A DNA stretch of 64,000 nucleotides, taken from NCBI GenBank assembly GCA_043228905.1, contig JBHGNT010000004.1, positions 2,914,001 to 2,978,000 on the forward strand, in the 5' to 3' direction. Shown in pieces: positions 12,474-24,118 of the stretch. Under the pieces are notes generated by a model, which made no database searches, had not been told where the DNA came from, and saw only the letters and a list, made by a program, of their open reading frames with translations. Positions within the stretch are counted from its first letter, which is position 1. Each line of letters opens with the position of its first letter. The DNA comes from Azolla caroliniana (Eukaryota > Polypodiophyta). Position numbers and translations under genes: made by a program.

Positions 12474-13340
12474 ATGCCTCCTTATTTGGGCGGCCATAGC
12501 ATGGACACCCATGCCCGCCTCAGTCTCCGAATCCCTACTGCTTCTATCCCCTCGGGTGGCCTCCGCAGCTTCCAGCCCGAATCTTCCCCCTCCCCCCTGA
12601 ATATCCCTTCGGAATCTTCTCCCCATGCCCGCCTCACCGCCCGAATCCCGGCAGTCTCGATGCCCTCCCCGTCGAATACCCCGTTGGAATCTTCACCATT
12701 TCTGGCTCCGGTGTCTCGGGGAATTCTCTGGGAATCTTCTCAATTGCCCTGCTTCAACATAAGCAGGAGCCATGGAAACTCCGCGGACCAATTGGACCAA
12801 TTTATACGTCTTGCTTCTCATTCTAATCATGAAATCACGGGAGAATTCAGCCGCCAGATTTTCGGTGTCTACTCTAGCGATTCTAGAACGTCCAGCTCTC
12901 CTCCTCCTCCTCCTCCTCCTCCATATTGTCGGAAGCAAGGAAACGGCTATGGCGAAGAAGAATTTAGCCGGGATTTTAGTGGCACCTCCAGTTCTAACAC
13001 TGTCGAATTTAGCGGCGCCTCTAGCTCTAGCTGCGGTGAAGAGAAGTCGGAAGAAGAAGAAGAAGGAGAAGAGGAAGTAAAAGGTGGAGGCGAAGACAAT
13101 GAAGGTTGCTCCACTCCGAGAGCTATGGAGTTTCAGATTCCGAAGCTTTGTTTAATCTGTCCACCTGCCCCCAGGAAACGACAGAGACAACAGAGTAAAA
13201 CCTCATCGCCTTCCATGTCCAGACTTCGGGTTCGTATTAGTAATTCGGGGAAGAAGACTGTTCCGAGCCTTTTTGTTGTGCCCGATTTCACAGCTTTCTT
13301 TCCTCCTATTTCTGCTCACGAGCTCTCATCAGAAGGCTGA
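12474..13340 (+). CDS. SMR: SIAMESE-RELATED-like cyclin-dependent kinase inhibitor
   Basis: One-exon 288-aa protein. I chose the first ATG in frame (12474); the open frame extends a few codons upstream without an ATG. Recognition rests on a short block at about residues 217-238, GCSTP...EFQIP followed by CPPAPRKRQ, matching the conserved signature of the SIAMESE/SMR family, and on a C-terminal LFVVPDF motif like the hydrophobic-plus-PD element of that family. SMR proteins bind CDK-cyclin complexes in the nucleus and push cells from mitosis to endoreplication. The domain order seen is: Ser/Pro-rich N-terminus with an internal duplication (HARL..RIP..S.PS at 13-27 and 51-65), poly-Pro run, acidic poly-Glu run, SMR motif, basic stretch, C-terminal motif. 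Typical family members are about 100-130 aa, so the long N-terminus is odd and translation could begin further downstream. Assignment is likely but depends on short motifs. Confidence 0.6.
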   Translation: MPPYLGGHSMDTHARLSLRIPTASIPSGGLRSFQPESSPSPLNIPSESSPHARLTARIPAVSMPSPSNTPLESSPFLAPVSRGILWESSQLPCFNISRSHGNSADQLDQFIRLASHSNHEITGEFSRQIFGVYSSDSRTSSSPPPPPPPPYCRKQGNGYGEEEFSRDFSGTSSSNTVEFSGASSSSCGEEKSEEEEEGEEEVKGGGEDNEGCSTPRAMEFQIPKLCLICPPAPRKRQRQQSKTSSPSMSRLRVRISNSGKKTVPSLFVVPDFTAFFPPISAHELSSEG

Positions 13341-13554
13341 AAATCGATCGGTTCCAATTTCCTCCTCCTCCTTCTTCTTGGACTTGTACTTAATATGATG
13401 ACAGTTAGATCTCTGTGTAGAGGGGCCTTGTAATTGCTCAATACATTCATATAACAGTATAATGAAGGTAAGGTTTACATGAATATATGCATTTTCTCTC
13501 TCGCTCATTGTGTCTGTGTCCTTCCTCTCTATGTATCCATGAAATTAGCTTTAT
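13341..13554. other. Probable 3' region of the SMR-like gene
   Basis: AT-rich sequence immediately after the stop codon, with no further coding signal. A precise polyadenylation site cannot be assigned. Confidence 0.4.
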
Positions 13555-13775
13555 CTGTGTTGTTTCTTAGCAGATTCTAGGGTTCTCCTTTCTCGTTCTG
13601 TATTAAATAAAGCTTTGGGCGGCAAATTAGGGTTATGGAAAGACACAGAGACACAGCTAGGGCTATCTGTGTTGCGTTTTAGCAGGTTCCAGGAGTGGCC
13701 TTCCTCGTCATGTGTGAAGGAAGAAGCCTCGGGTGATTGGGTTTAGGTTTTTATGGAAAGACAGAGACCTACAGG
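13552..13775. repeat. Imperfect tandem duplication, period about 111 bp
   Basis: Copies begin at TATCTGTGTTG (13552 and 13663), run through TTAGCAG and TTATGGAAAGACA, and differ substantially in the middle. Confidence 0.65.
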
Positions 13776-13899
13776 CACCAAAATATGGTCTCTAGAAAGA
13801 AACTCAGTCAAGAGTAGTGTGAATGAAACATAGAGACATGTTTTATGGACATGGAATTACATGGTTTTGGGACAGTCTCGTGATGGGATGGGCGGGCCG

Positions 13900-14285
13900 G
13901 TCCTCGTCTCGAAGTGTCGGGGTCAATGGGTATGGGTTCTTTGATTGATGTGCTATGTTTGTCCATCATATATCATGCCTCTAGGAGGGGCTGCGGGTCA
14001 TGGCTATATATGCTCCTTCATGTGCTAGGTTGTCCGTCACATGACTCCTCTTGGAGTTGCTTGGGTCATGGTTATGGGCTCCTTCACGTGAGATGTCCGT
14101 CATGTGATGCTTCTCGGAGTGTCTTGGGTCATGGTTATGGGCTTCTTCGTGTGAGATGCTGACCGTCATGTCATGCCCCTCGGAGCGGCTTGGCTCATGG
14201 TTCTGGGCTCCTTCATGTGAGATGTTGTCTTGTCATGTCATGCCTCTTGGAGTGGCTTGGGTCATGGTTATGGGTCCCTCAATGT
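13900..14285. repeat. Degenerate minisatellite, unit about 63 bp, about six copies
   Basis: Successive units carry variants of GTCATGTCATGCC, CTCGGAGTGGCTTGGGTCATGG and TTATGGGCTCCTTCATGTGAGATG. Copies diverge from one another, so the array is not recent. Small open frames across it are a by-product of a period divisible by three. Confidence 0.85.
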
Positions 14286-16408
14286 ACGACGCTGTCCATT
14301 GTGTTGACAACATTGTGTGTGTAGGTAGGTGTGTCTGCATGTGGCTTGTTTAGTGTCCCGACATTGGAAGGGTCCCAGGGTTTATGAAAACTTGTTAGTG
14401 TTGTAGTTTGTTGCACTTTTCTCGCAAGACATAGCTCAATATTTGTTGTTAGTCAGTTCTATCGGAACATCCATGCCCCCTCCACCCACCTTTTTCTAGA
14501 CCCATTTTTGGATGTCATCCGATTGACTCAATGTGATGAATGGGAGAGATAGATTTTTAGTTTTTGAGGTTAATTATGGCCTTTTTGGACCCACAGTGAA
14601 ATATTTTCATGGAGTGTTATGGGAGTTTCAACATAAGTGTGACTCTTGGTTTTCAAGACTCTTTTTAATGTGTGTTACATGGTAGTTGAGATAGTGAAAT
14701 TTGAGTAGAAATAGGTAAGGATTTAAATTGTGGACTAAATAAGCTCAAATGTGATTGGATTGTGGTACTTAGGCTCCTGAAGTTATGTGATTCCTTTAAC
14801 ACAATTAGCTCCAACTCGCATACCCACTCTTGCGTGTACATTGAAAAAGTTGAATTGGCCAACCTTTGTTTACCATTGTTTTTATCAATGGGTCAATATG
14901 TTTGAGTGTGAGTGTGACATTGTTGACGTAGCACATGATTAATCTCATGGGTGAACACGACAGAAATATTTGATATTAATCCTCATTGTGTTTTCACGTT
15001 CGGTATACTAGAACATTATCATAATATGGTTGTTTCGAAAAATATGACATCGTTGAGAAAGGGAGTGAAACACATGGATTTTATTATCATGCTTATAGTT
15101 CAAATATGGCCAGGGACTAAAATAAAAGGTTTTCATGCGATGTGGCTTGATCTTCAAGAACTTTATTTATGAAATTTTCAATTGAGGTCGTGCATTGTGA
15201 TTGAAAGAAATATGCATACGGGTAGTTGGTGGAAAATGTGGGGGATGCAACTTGCATGTGGTTGAACATGGTGCCTTCTAGTTGAGTGCTAACACTTGCT
15301 AACTTCTTTGGGGTAAAATATGGTCTTATTTTAACTTCTTTACTTGCTTCTCATGTAATCATAGCAAGTCCATGAGAAGTTCTTTCAGTCTTCAACTTCA
15401 TGTTCAATAGATAAATTTGGAGTTTTAGTGGTCTTGTGCCTCACTCTCATGGTATATGGGTTTAAAATGGTAATTGATTAAGGTTCCATCTCCTTTGACT
15501 TTTAATAATTGGCAACCACATTTCTTTCATGTTAAGGTCATTGCCAAGAGGTTATATATATACTTGTCAACAATTGTCCCAAAGGAGGAATACCCATTTA
15601 TTACAAGAAGGGGTATTTTGCACATAACATTCTAAATGTGCAAATGATCATAGATGATTCTAAGGAATCCATGAAGAGTTAATCATGATACAATTAGATC
15701 TTGAGAAATGAATGATGATGTGAGTTGTTTGTTTGTTAATGAGTCATATTGGTTTGGTGAACTGGTGTCAAGTTTGTTATATACTTTGCACAAGGAGTGA
15801 AGTTCACATATCATGTTGAATAGAAGAATCACCCAACCCATTTCCTGTTTAAAGCTGGCGAGACAAGGATGTTCATTGCGTTTCTTATTCTTTAATATTG
15901 TAAGACACCCCATTTGAACAACAATTAACACACCATATGATATAGTAAGGTCTAAGGGCTATTCACGGGATTAGGGAACGCCACTCCCCAATGACAAAGA
16001 CCACATCATACATTAACACATCACAACATGGTTCACCGCTTCACTCCATGCAACGGTGGAGTCCTCAAAAGCTTATGAGGTTAATATAAAATTTACGAAC
16101 ACCTAATTGTTAAACTAATTAAGAAATAATTTGGTCTTAATAAAACAGATAATTACTAGATAAGGAACAAATGAAGTATCTTACTTAAATAATTAATTAA
16201 TAAGTCAAAAGTATGTATATATTTTGATTAATTAGTGCGGCAAAGCTATATAGACAAAGGTGGCTCCATTTACTTTGGATATAAATGAATACTAATTACA
16301 TGGGCCATCACCAACATGACTTTGTTGTCACTAATCTATGCTTAATATACATAGAAGTTAAGAAGATAGAATATTAGGCTTTGAATTTATGATTAGAATG
16401 ATAATGAG
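14286..16408. other. Intergenic DNA, no supported gene
   Basis: No open frame above 82 codons and no recognisable motif. A segment at about 15097-15240 (TTCAAATATGGCC ... TTCAAGAACTTTA ... GTGCATTGTGATTG) is a diverged member of the dispersed repeat present at 16458-16655 and 17172-17375. Confidence 0.45.
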
Positions 16409-16410
16409 AG

Positions 16411-16441
<31 letters not shown>
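16409..16441. repeat. (GATA)n microsatellite
   Basis: Uninterrupted GATA tetranucleotide run beside the direct repeat at 16458. A shorter GATA run also follows the second repeat copy at about 17369. Confidence 0.9.
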
Positions 16442-16457
16442 GAAATTATATTATCGT

Positions 16458-16655
16458 CTTCGGAGGTCAAATATGACCTATGAGACCAAAAATATTACAT
16501 TTCACATGATACGTGTGAAAGTGAGTAGTGATTCTCAATGTTCAAGAACTTTACCGATGAATGTTGCAATCGAGAGTGCACATTGTGGTTGTGAGAGGAA
16601 TTCATGCAAAGATTGGGCTCGGTCGAAGAGATGTGGAAAGCATGGTCAAATATGA
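16458..16655. repeat. Long direct repeat, copy A
   Basis: About 200 bp beginning GGAGGTCAAATATGACCTATG, roughly 85% identical by eye to copy B at 17172-17375 in the same orientation. The two copies bracket the LINE fragment exactly. The opening palindrome GGTCAAATATGACC is conserved. Confidence 0.8.
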
Positions 16656-17171
16656 TCAAATGCAGAGCATTGTATCAAAGTGTGATACTGAGACTCATGA
16701 ACTTGTTTAGGGCAAAGTGTGCATAGCCGACCACTCTCATCACTTGTGTCCCAACACCCTGTTTCACATCGCAATGCATGTGAGCTAAGTCGCATGGAAG
16801 CAATGGTTTGAATGGCAGATAACGGTATGGGCTCTAACATGTATCGATGTGTACGATTTCCCCATTCCGCAAAGAATATGGTTTTGTAGTTAGGTGCAAC
16901 ATGTGTAGTATAATGTGTGAAGCGCGAGCCTCCACATTTGTCCCATGTCATGATACATTGGCGTTGCAAAAAGGCCTCATTTACAGAGGAATCTAATGAT
17001 GCATCATGAAGCAAGTGTCTCGCATCCCATCTACCAAACCATTTTTCTATATCTTGCATCCAACTGGAACACAAAATTTTTCTTTTATTCGTCTTTTGGA
17101 TCTTTTTGGTTGCTTCCGACGCAATTCTAGGAAGTCGATATGAGGGACTTTTTTGAACCTTAAGCATATAT
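16646..17171 (-). mobile_element. LINE fragment with C-terminal zinc-binding domain
   Basis: Minus-strand open frame of about 190 codons (17227 to 16646) with no stop. It reads through FGRWDARHLLHD, DKCGGSRFTHYTTH and, near the end, LCTLCPKQ followed by HESQYHTLIQC. That last piece has the spacing of the Cys/His zinc-binding module found at the C-terminus of plant LINE reverse transcriptases. The fragment lacks reverse transcriptase and the usual 3' end with A-rich tail, and it sits between two 200-bp direct repeats. It is a remnant, not a functional element. Residues beyond 17171 belong to the flanking repeat. Confidence 0.7.
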
Positions 17172-17375
17172 TCGAAGGTCAAATGTGACCTATGCGACAA
17201 AAAATATAACATTTTCATGTGATGCATGTGAAAGTGAGTAGCGACTCTTAATGTTCAAGAACTTTACTAATGAATGTCATTGTCAAGAGTGCACGATATG
17301 ATTGCGAGAGTAATTCAAACAAGGATTGGCTTTGGTCGAAGATGTATGGAAAGCATAGTTGGATGTGATGAAAGA
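17172..17375. repeat. Long direct repeat, copy B
   Basis: Partner of copy A at 16458-16655. It begins GAAGGTCAAATGTGACCTATG and ends beside a GATA microsatellite. Confidence 0.8.
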
Positions 17376-18334
17376 AAGATAGATAGATAGATAGAGAGTG
17401 AGCGAGAGGGAAAGGACGTTTTACAGGTCAAACATCGTTTTTACAAGTGATTACTAATCTCTACTTTGTTGAGTCTTTTTGCTCGCTATCATATAAGGCT
17501 GACCAAGAATGGAAAGTACATAATTCTAATTATGGATGTTGGCAACGTAGAACTTAATATTCACATTCTTCTGCTCAAACATTCGTTTTCAAACGACTGC
17601 GTATGTTATGAAAACATACTTATGTTTTTTTTTGACGTTTTAAATTTTTTTTCTCACTTTTTTAATTCAATGAAAAATTAATGAATTCACTAAAAATTAA
17701 TTAATTAGGGTTTCAGCAAAACCATGAGTTGGAGGCCGAGAACAAGATGTAGGCATCGCGTCGAGGATGCAGGTCGAGAAGAGGAAATATGGTCGAAATT
17801 AGGGTTTTGACTGGAATTAGGGATTTTAGCGGAAACCCTAATTTGCAGGCCGAGAACAAGATGTAGGGGGGAGGGAGGATGTAAGTTTTAAAAAAATGAA
17901 TAGTTGTTTTTTCAAAAAACAAAACCGAATACTTTTACAAGTATTCGTATTCATATTTCGTATGCGTTTCGTTGTTGGGGGGGGGGGGGGGGGGGGGGAG
18001 GCCCTACAAATGCGAATGATCAGATTCGAGCTCGTTGACCAACGCCCACTCGACCATTTGTTGGGAGGCCCTACAAATGTGAATACGTAAATCTATGGTA
18101 CTACTATTGGAACCGCTAAACCGTTAAACCATAGATTAACGGTCCGGTTCGGTTCGAGCCTAAACCGGGACCACACACACACACACACACACACATACAT
18201 GATACATCCATCATTTTACAAACAATTATTTCTAGATCCATTTTTGGAAGAAAAAAACAAAAACAAAATACATTTCTAGATCTTGAATAACATATTTACA
18301 AATCTGGCCAAGAAAAACCACATCCACCCACACA
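17376..18334. other. Intergenic DNA upstream of UER1
   Basis: No gene. A phrase GGCCGAGAACAAGATGTAGG occurs twice (about 17732 and 17848). A run of about 22 G lies at about 17977-17998 and a (CA)n microsatellite at about 18171-18195. Confidence 0.5.
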
Positions 18335-18343
18335 CATATATAC
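18335..18343 (+). promoter_or_regulatory. Candidate TATA box of UER1
   Basis: CATATATAC lies about 30-40 bases before a pyrimidine-rich leader (TTCTTCTTCTTCG...) and about 120 bases before the proposed 5' leader intron. Position and sequence fit a plant core promoter, but nothing else confirms it. Confidence 0.35.
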
Positions 18344-18466
18344 AGAGATCAAAAGTTTCTTCTTCTTCGTCGTTTCCTTCTCCTTCTTCTATCAATTCTC
18401 TCTTCTAACGGGTTTCTCCTCTGCCGTACGCTCTCAGAGGTTCTCTTTTGAAGAGATCCGAGCCAG

Positions 18467-19022
18467 GTATTTCAGTATTCTTCACGCTCCAGCCAATTCT
18501 CTCATTTATAGTTCCTCCTTTCCTCAATGATATCATTATTTATAACAGATCTGCTCGATCCATTTTCTTTTCCATTTCGATCGATTGCATTTCTGCATTT
18601 ACTCCCTCGCTTTGTTTTACTTGTCTGAATTAGTTAGCTTTTGTGTCTCTATTAAAATCTTTGCAATCCCACAGATCTGTGGTTTTTCGAGTCTGTTTTT
18701 CGAACGTTTAGTGCAGTTAATAATCGTATATGTGGACATCAATAATACAGAAATACAACTTAACCTGGTCGTGAAAAAGCTCCTTAATGCAGAAATTAAG
18801 CTTCCTTTGGACACAAAGAAGCTTCTTAATGCCGAGTTTAAACTTAACCTTTCCATAAAGAAGCTCACCTTATCAATTACGAAGCTGAATCCCTGTATTA
18901 GGAAGCTTAATATCTTCATAATGAACTTAAGTTAAACTTTGAACCTTAATTACGAAACGAAGTTCTGATTGTTACTTGCGATGATCTGTGATCACAGAAA
19001 CGAACTACTCAGATCTGCGCAG
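18467..19022 (+). other. Candidate intron in the 5' leader of UER1
   Basis: A donor CCAG|GTATTT at 18466/18467 and an acceptor TGCGCAG|GGAAG at 19022/19023 flank a T-rich 556-bp segment. The acceptor lies five bases before the start codon. Leader introns are common in plant housekeeping genes. The small open frames inside (18585-18935) would then be intronic. Confidence 0.5.
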
Positions 19023-19027
19023 GGAAG

Positions 19028-20208
19028 ATGGTAGCTGTCCAGAATGGAGGCATCAAATTCTTGATCTATGGACGGACAGGATGGATCGGAGGTCTTTTGG
19101 GAAGCCTGTGTGAAAAGGATGGTATCGCCTTTGAGTATGGGAATGGACGTCTGGAGAACCGTGCCCAACTTGAGGCGGACATTGCCAATGTGAAACCAAC
19201 CCATGTATTCAATGCAGCCGGTGTCACGGGCCGCCCGAATGTGGATTGGTGTGAAACCCACAAGGTCGAGACCATCCGTGCCAATGTTGTCGGGACACTT
19301 ACTCTTGCTGATGTTTGTCGGGAACATGGTTTGCTTCTTATCAACTATGCCACTGGTTGCATATTTGAATATGATGAGAAACACCCCCTTGGAACGGGCA
19401 TCGGTTTCACGGAAGATGAGAAGGCTAACTTCATCGGCTCTTTCTACTCCAAAACAAAAGCTATGGTTAGTTAAACTTGTTCCTTTTTTCTTATGTCAAT
19501 GGGTACATTATCTACACGATGATATGGAGAAACGAAAGTAACCCGAATTCCAACTCTTGACAATGTTGATGTCGTCAATGATATATAATGATGGTGTCAA
19601 ATTTATGTTGATGTCAAGCTTGGCATTAAATTATTTGGAAAATTGCAATGGTAATGCGAATGAAGCCAAGAACAAATGGGCAATTACAACATGATGATGC
19701 TAGTAAAAAGGCTTCAGTGACAATGCTTATTTATTGATTATAAGATTCCTTTGTTGCATTTTTGTAGGTGGAGGATCTCCTAGGTAATTATGAGAATGTA
19801 TGCACACTCCGTGTACGCATGCCCATTTCGTCCGACTTGAAGAACCCACGCAACTTTATTACAAAGATCACTCGCTATGAGAAGGTTGTCGACATACCCA
19901 ATTCAATGACGATACTCGACGAATTGTTGCCCATATCCATTGAGATGGCCAAGCGCGGATTGAGAGGGATATATAACTTCACCAACCCTGGTGTTGTAAG
20001 CCACAATGAGATTCTGCAGATGTACAAGGACTACATTGATCCCTCATTTACATGGAAGAATTTTACACTTGAGGAACAGGCTAAGGTGATTGTGGCACCT
20101 AGAAGCAACAATGAACTCGACACAACTAAGCTGAAGAAAGAATTCCCTGAACTTCTCTCCATCAAAGAATCTTTAATCAAGTATGTCTTTGAACCAAATA
20201 AGGTCTGA
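19028..20208 (+). CDS. UER1: UDP-4-keto-6-deoxy-D-glucose 3,5-epimerase/4-reductase
   Basis: Two exons, 19028-19465 and 19768-20208, separated by a GT-AG intron, encode 292 aa. This plant enzyme carries out the last steps from UDP-glucose to UDP-L-rhamnose (epimerisation, then NADPH-dependent reduction) in the cytosol and supplies rhamnose for pectin and glycosides. It corresponds to the C-terminal half of the larger RHM rhamnose synthases; here it stands alone, as in the Arabidopsis NRS/ER protein of similar length. Visible hallmarks are the Rossmann motif GRTGWIG near residue 12 (GxxGxxG), the catalytic YSKTK (YxxxK) just before the intron, and the long conserved run RVRMPISSDL ... NPRNFITKITRY ... 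FTNPGVVSHNEI. The start ATG follows AAG and gives the expected N-terminus. No frameshift or missing residue was seen. Confidence 0.93.
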
Positions 20209-21890
20209 CGAACGAAAATAGTGAGGCAAGTGTTGTGAGATTGATGGAATGTGGATGGGTGCTTATTGATATGGAACCAACATCGATTAATTTTTAGTCT
20301 CATGAATTTATTTATTTTTGTTGTGTTGCGGGAATTTTAGTTTGTTATTTGATCATTATCCAAAAAGACATTGACATCTGAATATAAACTAGTTATTGAA
20401 GCTCATCTAGTGCGTTGATGCATACCCATGAATCCTCATATAGCTACATTAAATGGTTTGTGGAGCTATTCTCAAAGAATAGGCACATTATGATGACGTA
20501 AAGATCTTAATTTTAGGTTTTTGAATGATGACTCGATGGTTTATGAGTTTATTTTCAGAGGATAGGCTAACTATGATGTAAAGTTCTATGGTGATTATTT
20601 CCATGGGCCTTTCCGATGGCCCATGATTGCTACTTTGTTTTGTTCATTACGCTCACATGTGTTCTTCCTTAGCCAATGGCGGGAGGTATTGATTCGAAAA
20701 CATTGTTGTGAGTGTGAAAGTCATCATTTTGGTTTATTGGCATTCTAAAGGAAATTACATGCTAAAGACTATATTACGTGCATAAGTACAATATAGAAGT
20801 GGCATCTTTATGCATCATAGTTTAGATTCAAAGGTTTACTTTAATACAATTTTAGATATAAGGATGAGTTAGATGCTTATTATAAATTCTTTTCATTGTG
20901 TTTGTTTGAATTCATGCTCATAGTAGTTTTGTTCCCTAAAAATGGATCTACAACAATGTTTTCATTGCCTTGTAAAATACAATACTATAAAACAAATAGA
21001 GACTTTTGTGATCTAGTTGGCTACTCTCCATATAAAAAAAAATGTCATGTTTTTAGTATAAACTTTTGCATAATCTTTGAAAGCTAGACTGCTAATATAC
21101 TGAGCATATTTTAATATTTGTCAAACTCGTTTGTATTTTACTTGAAGGTGGAGGTGATCATCGCAATCCTCTAGTAAGCAACATCTAATGAGAGCTTTGC
21201 TATGAGAAATGGCCTAGTAAAATAGTATTCACGTGGAAATTTTCTTGTGATCTCTTGGTAATAGCCACCAAAAGCAATATCAACTAAGAGAACTCCAGTA
21301 TAAGAAAATAGTGGAAGAACAATTCAATGTTTAGGGTAACAAGGACAACAATCAAAATAAGAAATTTGTATAATGCTCATGTATGCTTAAATGGTTGAAT
21401 GTGTAGGCTTAGGATTACAATCACAAGATTGAGTATGGAGCCTTCAATCCAAATGTACGACACTATTAAGAAGTTGGAGTAAGAATTCTATCTATTCCAC
21501 CACCTTGTAGGCATAGCTACGGAGAACATGGGCCCAAGGTCTAGCAAAGTTTAGAATTCAATGAGAAATTGATAGAGGTTAGGTTAAAATTTTCAAATAA
21601 TTGCATAAAGCTCTAGGAGAGTATTCTCATGAAAGAACCCCATCACCCAAATGAAAAGATCAGGGGCCAGAAAGTAAAGTACAAATCAATAAATGATACA
21701 ACAATGACATAGATATCCAAAGAACAAGAAGAAATCTGAAAAATAGAATTCCCCTATTTTCACTAACAAAGACAACTATAGTAATGCCCTTTTGCCCCAA
21801 AATGATTTGCTTAAATTTTCCAAAACCTAACCACAATACACTCTCTTAAACGCAAGTCAAAGTAAACTAGGCATATTTTAAATATTAAAA
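20209..21890. other. Intergenic DNA, no supported gene
   Basis: AT-rich sequence with the probable 3' leader of UER1 at its start and no further coding or repeat signal that I can support. Confidence 0.5.
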
Positions 21891-23590
21891 TTCTTTTGTT
21901 GCACAAAAAAACCTTACTTGCCAAATTTGTGGTGCGAGGACTCCAACCAGGAAATGACTGTTCGAAAATGATATTGCGGTTACGTTTCGCTTACTTTAGG
22001 CCACGAAAAGGGGTCAAATGCCCCCCCCAAACGGGATGGATTCTAAACATGGATCTCAAACCTAGTTTCTCTCGCCAATTGCAGGATAGATTCAGTGCAT
22101 CCATGTGGAAGGCATGGTGTGACATTAGACGAGGGCTCAAGTGCGATCAACCGAGATCCGAACCTGCCTGGCTCAGTCAACGTATCCTATGGAACCCATG
22201 TATCAAGGATGAATCTAATCAACTATTGGGATCACGTAAGGGGTTGTCATTAGGATACATTGTAGCAGGTCCAGGAAAAAGTATAGAATGTTGGAGACGG
22301 TTTATGTCACTGTCACCACAAGATCAAGCCAATATACTCCATGGAATCAGGGGCGGATGGACTATGAAATTGGAAATCACTAACGCTCTACTGATTAGGG
22401 AAGCTGCTACTCAAAGGACGACAATGGAGAAATGGATAGGCTATGAGGAGGAGGGATCTTTGATCCCGCGAGGTAGGGGAACACCAGACAGGATCGAAGG
22501 CTCTGAATTGCGAGACACTGGGACACCAACACAGAATAACGCAATTCGAGTACTCGCGTATACTGGTCATCAATGGATTGTAGATCCTGATCCGATCAAA
22601 GTACAACCCGATTGGCACATATGTACTCATGAAAACACATGGCTATGTAAGGTTAGTTGGAACCCTTTGCAATGAACATGGCGTAATCCTTACGCGGGGC
22701 AAGGAAGCAAACCCATCCCTTTCTTCCAATTCACAACTAGATTGGGTCGTCACATTCTAGCTGCTCAAACCGCCTGAGAGCCGGCTGCTGCAAAGGTCTG
22801 GCACACATTTCAAGTTCCTCACACAATTATCACCAAGTTTTGGCAGAAAATCTGGAAACAACAACACGCGAGGCGAATTACCACGTTCCAATGACTATAT
22901 AACATAAGTCACTACCGGCGGGAGCATGGTAACGTGGGAACCTTAGCTCTCCTAATTGTGTAGAGTGCCCAAATGTAGTAGAATCAATACGACATGCTCT
23001 GTGGGACTGCCCAACGTCCCATCGAATATGACGGGGGGTTGGCCACTTGTTGCAATTATGCCAGGTGCAAGGGTCAATCAAGTGGGGAAGTATATGTTGG
23101 CTATCATGGCAAACCCCAGTTGGCAGATATGAACATTAGGAGGAGGGGATGACTTTGGTGATAAAAGCACAAGAGGTTTCTTTCTCCACCAGCGACAATG
23201 TCCACTCAACTCCTCTTAATGACAAATCTCAAGTTGTGTTGGAATTGGTTAGCCCAATAACTCTTTGGATTTTATGGAAACAACGGTGTAGACGGGTCTT
23301 CTCCAACCAAACCGCAGATCCAACAAGGTTACTGCAAGAGATATGGAGTGAAATTGTAGCCACTCTAAAGAGCAAATATGATGGCCTTAAGGGCGGCTCT
23401 GATGGAGTCGAAAGACAACGAATCGCCTTCATCCAACAATGGTCTTCCTCTCCCTTTCTTGAGTTAGTGGGCATCCACATAAGATGGAACTATCGCGCCC
23501 CTATAGGAATTTATACATAATAGTCTCATTTGTAAAATTTTATAACTAATGGAAGGAGTTTTTTTGGAAAAATAAAAAACACATTGCATA
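21891..23590 (+). mobile_element. LINE 3' region, degraded (zinc-binding domain and tail)
   Basis: Read with several stops and frame changes. An open stretch of 259 codons (21896-22675, no clear start) is followed by a segment with the plant LINE zinc-binding pattern (FWQKIWKQQHARR, then a cysteine pair, then HALWDC; about 22790-23050). A C-terminal stretch TLWILWKQRCRRVF follows (23260-23300), of the W..WK.R...F type that ends many plant LINE proteins. After the stop at 23518-23520 come about 70 bases with TATAACTAATGGAAGGA and an A-rich end. A near-identical 3' end (TATAACTAATGAAAGGA) closes the LINE fragment at 54.4-55.3 kb, so both belong to one family. Confidence 0.7.
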
Positions 23591-23627
23591 TGTATATAAT
23601 TTATGAGGAATAAGATTCAATTTACAA

Positions 23628-23632
23628 GATAG
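23628..23632. other. Target site duplication (5' copy) of outer LTR element
   Basis: GATAG directly before the 5' LTR, repeated directly after the 3' LTR at 41011-41015. Confidence 0.9.
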
Positions 23633-24118
23633 TGTTGTCTAGAGGACAAAAATGTAAAAATTAGGAAATTAGCAAACGACGGTAGTGTAACCGAGTAGGA
23701 AAGAATGCCAACGAGCGCCGAGTCCGAGTATCACGGGCTCGGCTGTGTATTAGGGGAAACGTTATTTAAACAAGGTCGAGCACCTCAGAGAGAGAGAGGA
23801 AAAATATAGGCGGAAGCACTAGCTTAGTCGATCGTAACTAGATAATCCTGTAAGGGCACTGGCCGTAGGCCGTGTTCTGTAATCCTTTTGGTGTTGCAGT
23901 AATATATCTGATTTGTGCCCATTTTGCTCCATGTATCTGTGCTTTGGCTCATACTTATGATTTCAGCGCCGCCCACGCTTAACAAGATCTCGCTAGTGTT
24001 TTATCTCTGATCGTTTTCTCCCTCACGACGCCTCTGTTACGAGCCTTCACATACCACGCCCTTGGATATTGATAGTCGTAGGTCTATCGAAGGTGTTCAC
24101 CCAAAGGAACGGGTGACA
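23633..24118 (+). repeat. Outer element 5' LTR
   Basis: 486 bp, begins TGTTGTC and ends GGTGACA. It matches 40525-41010 at 468 of 486 positions. A TTATTTAAA phrase at 23762-23770 is a candidate TATA element. Confidence 0.95.

Noticed and set aside
12435-12938. Antisense frames within the SMR-like gene
   Set aside because: Shadows of a GC-rich coding exon; the sense frame has the family motif.
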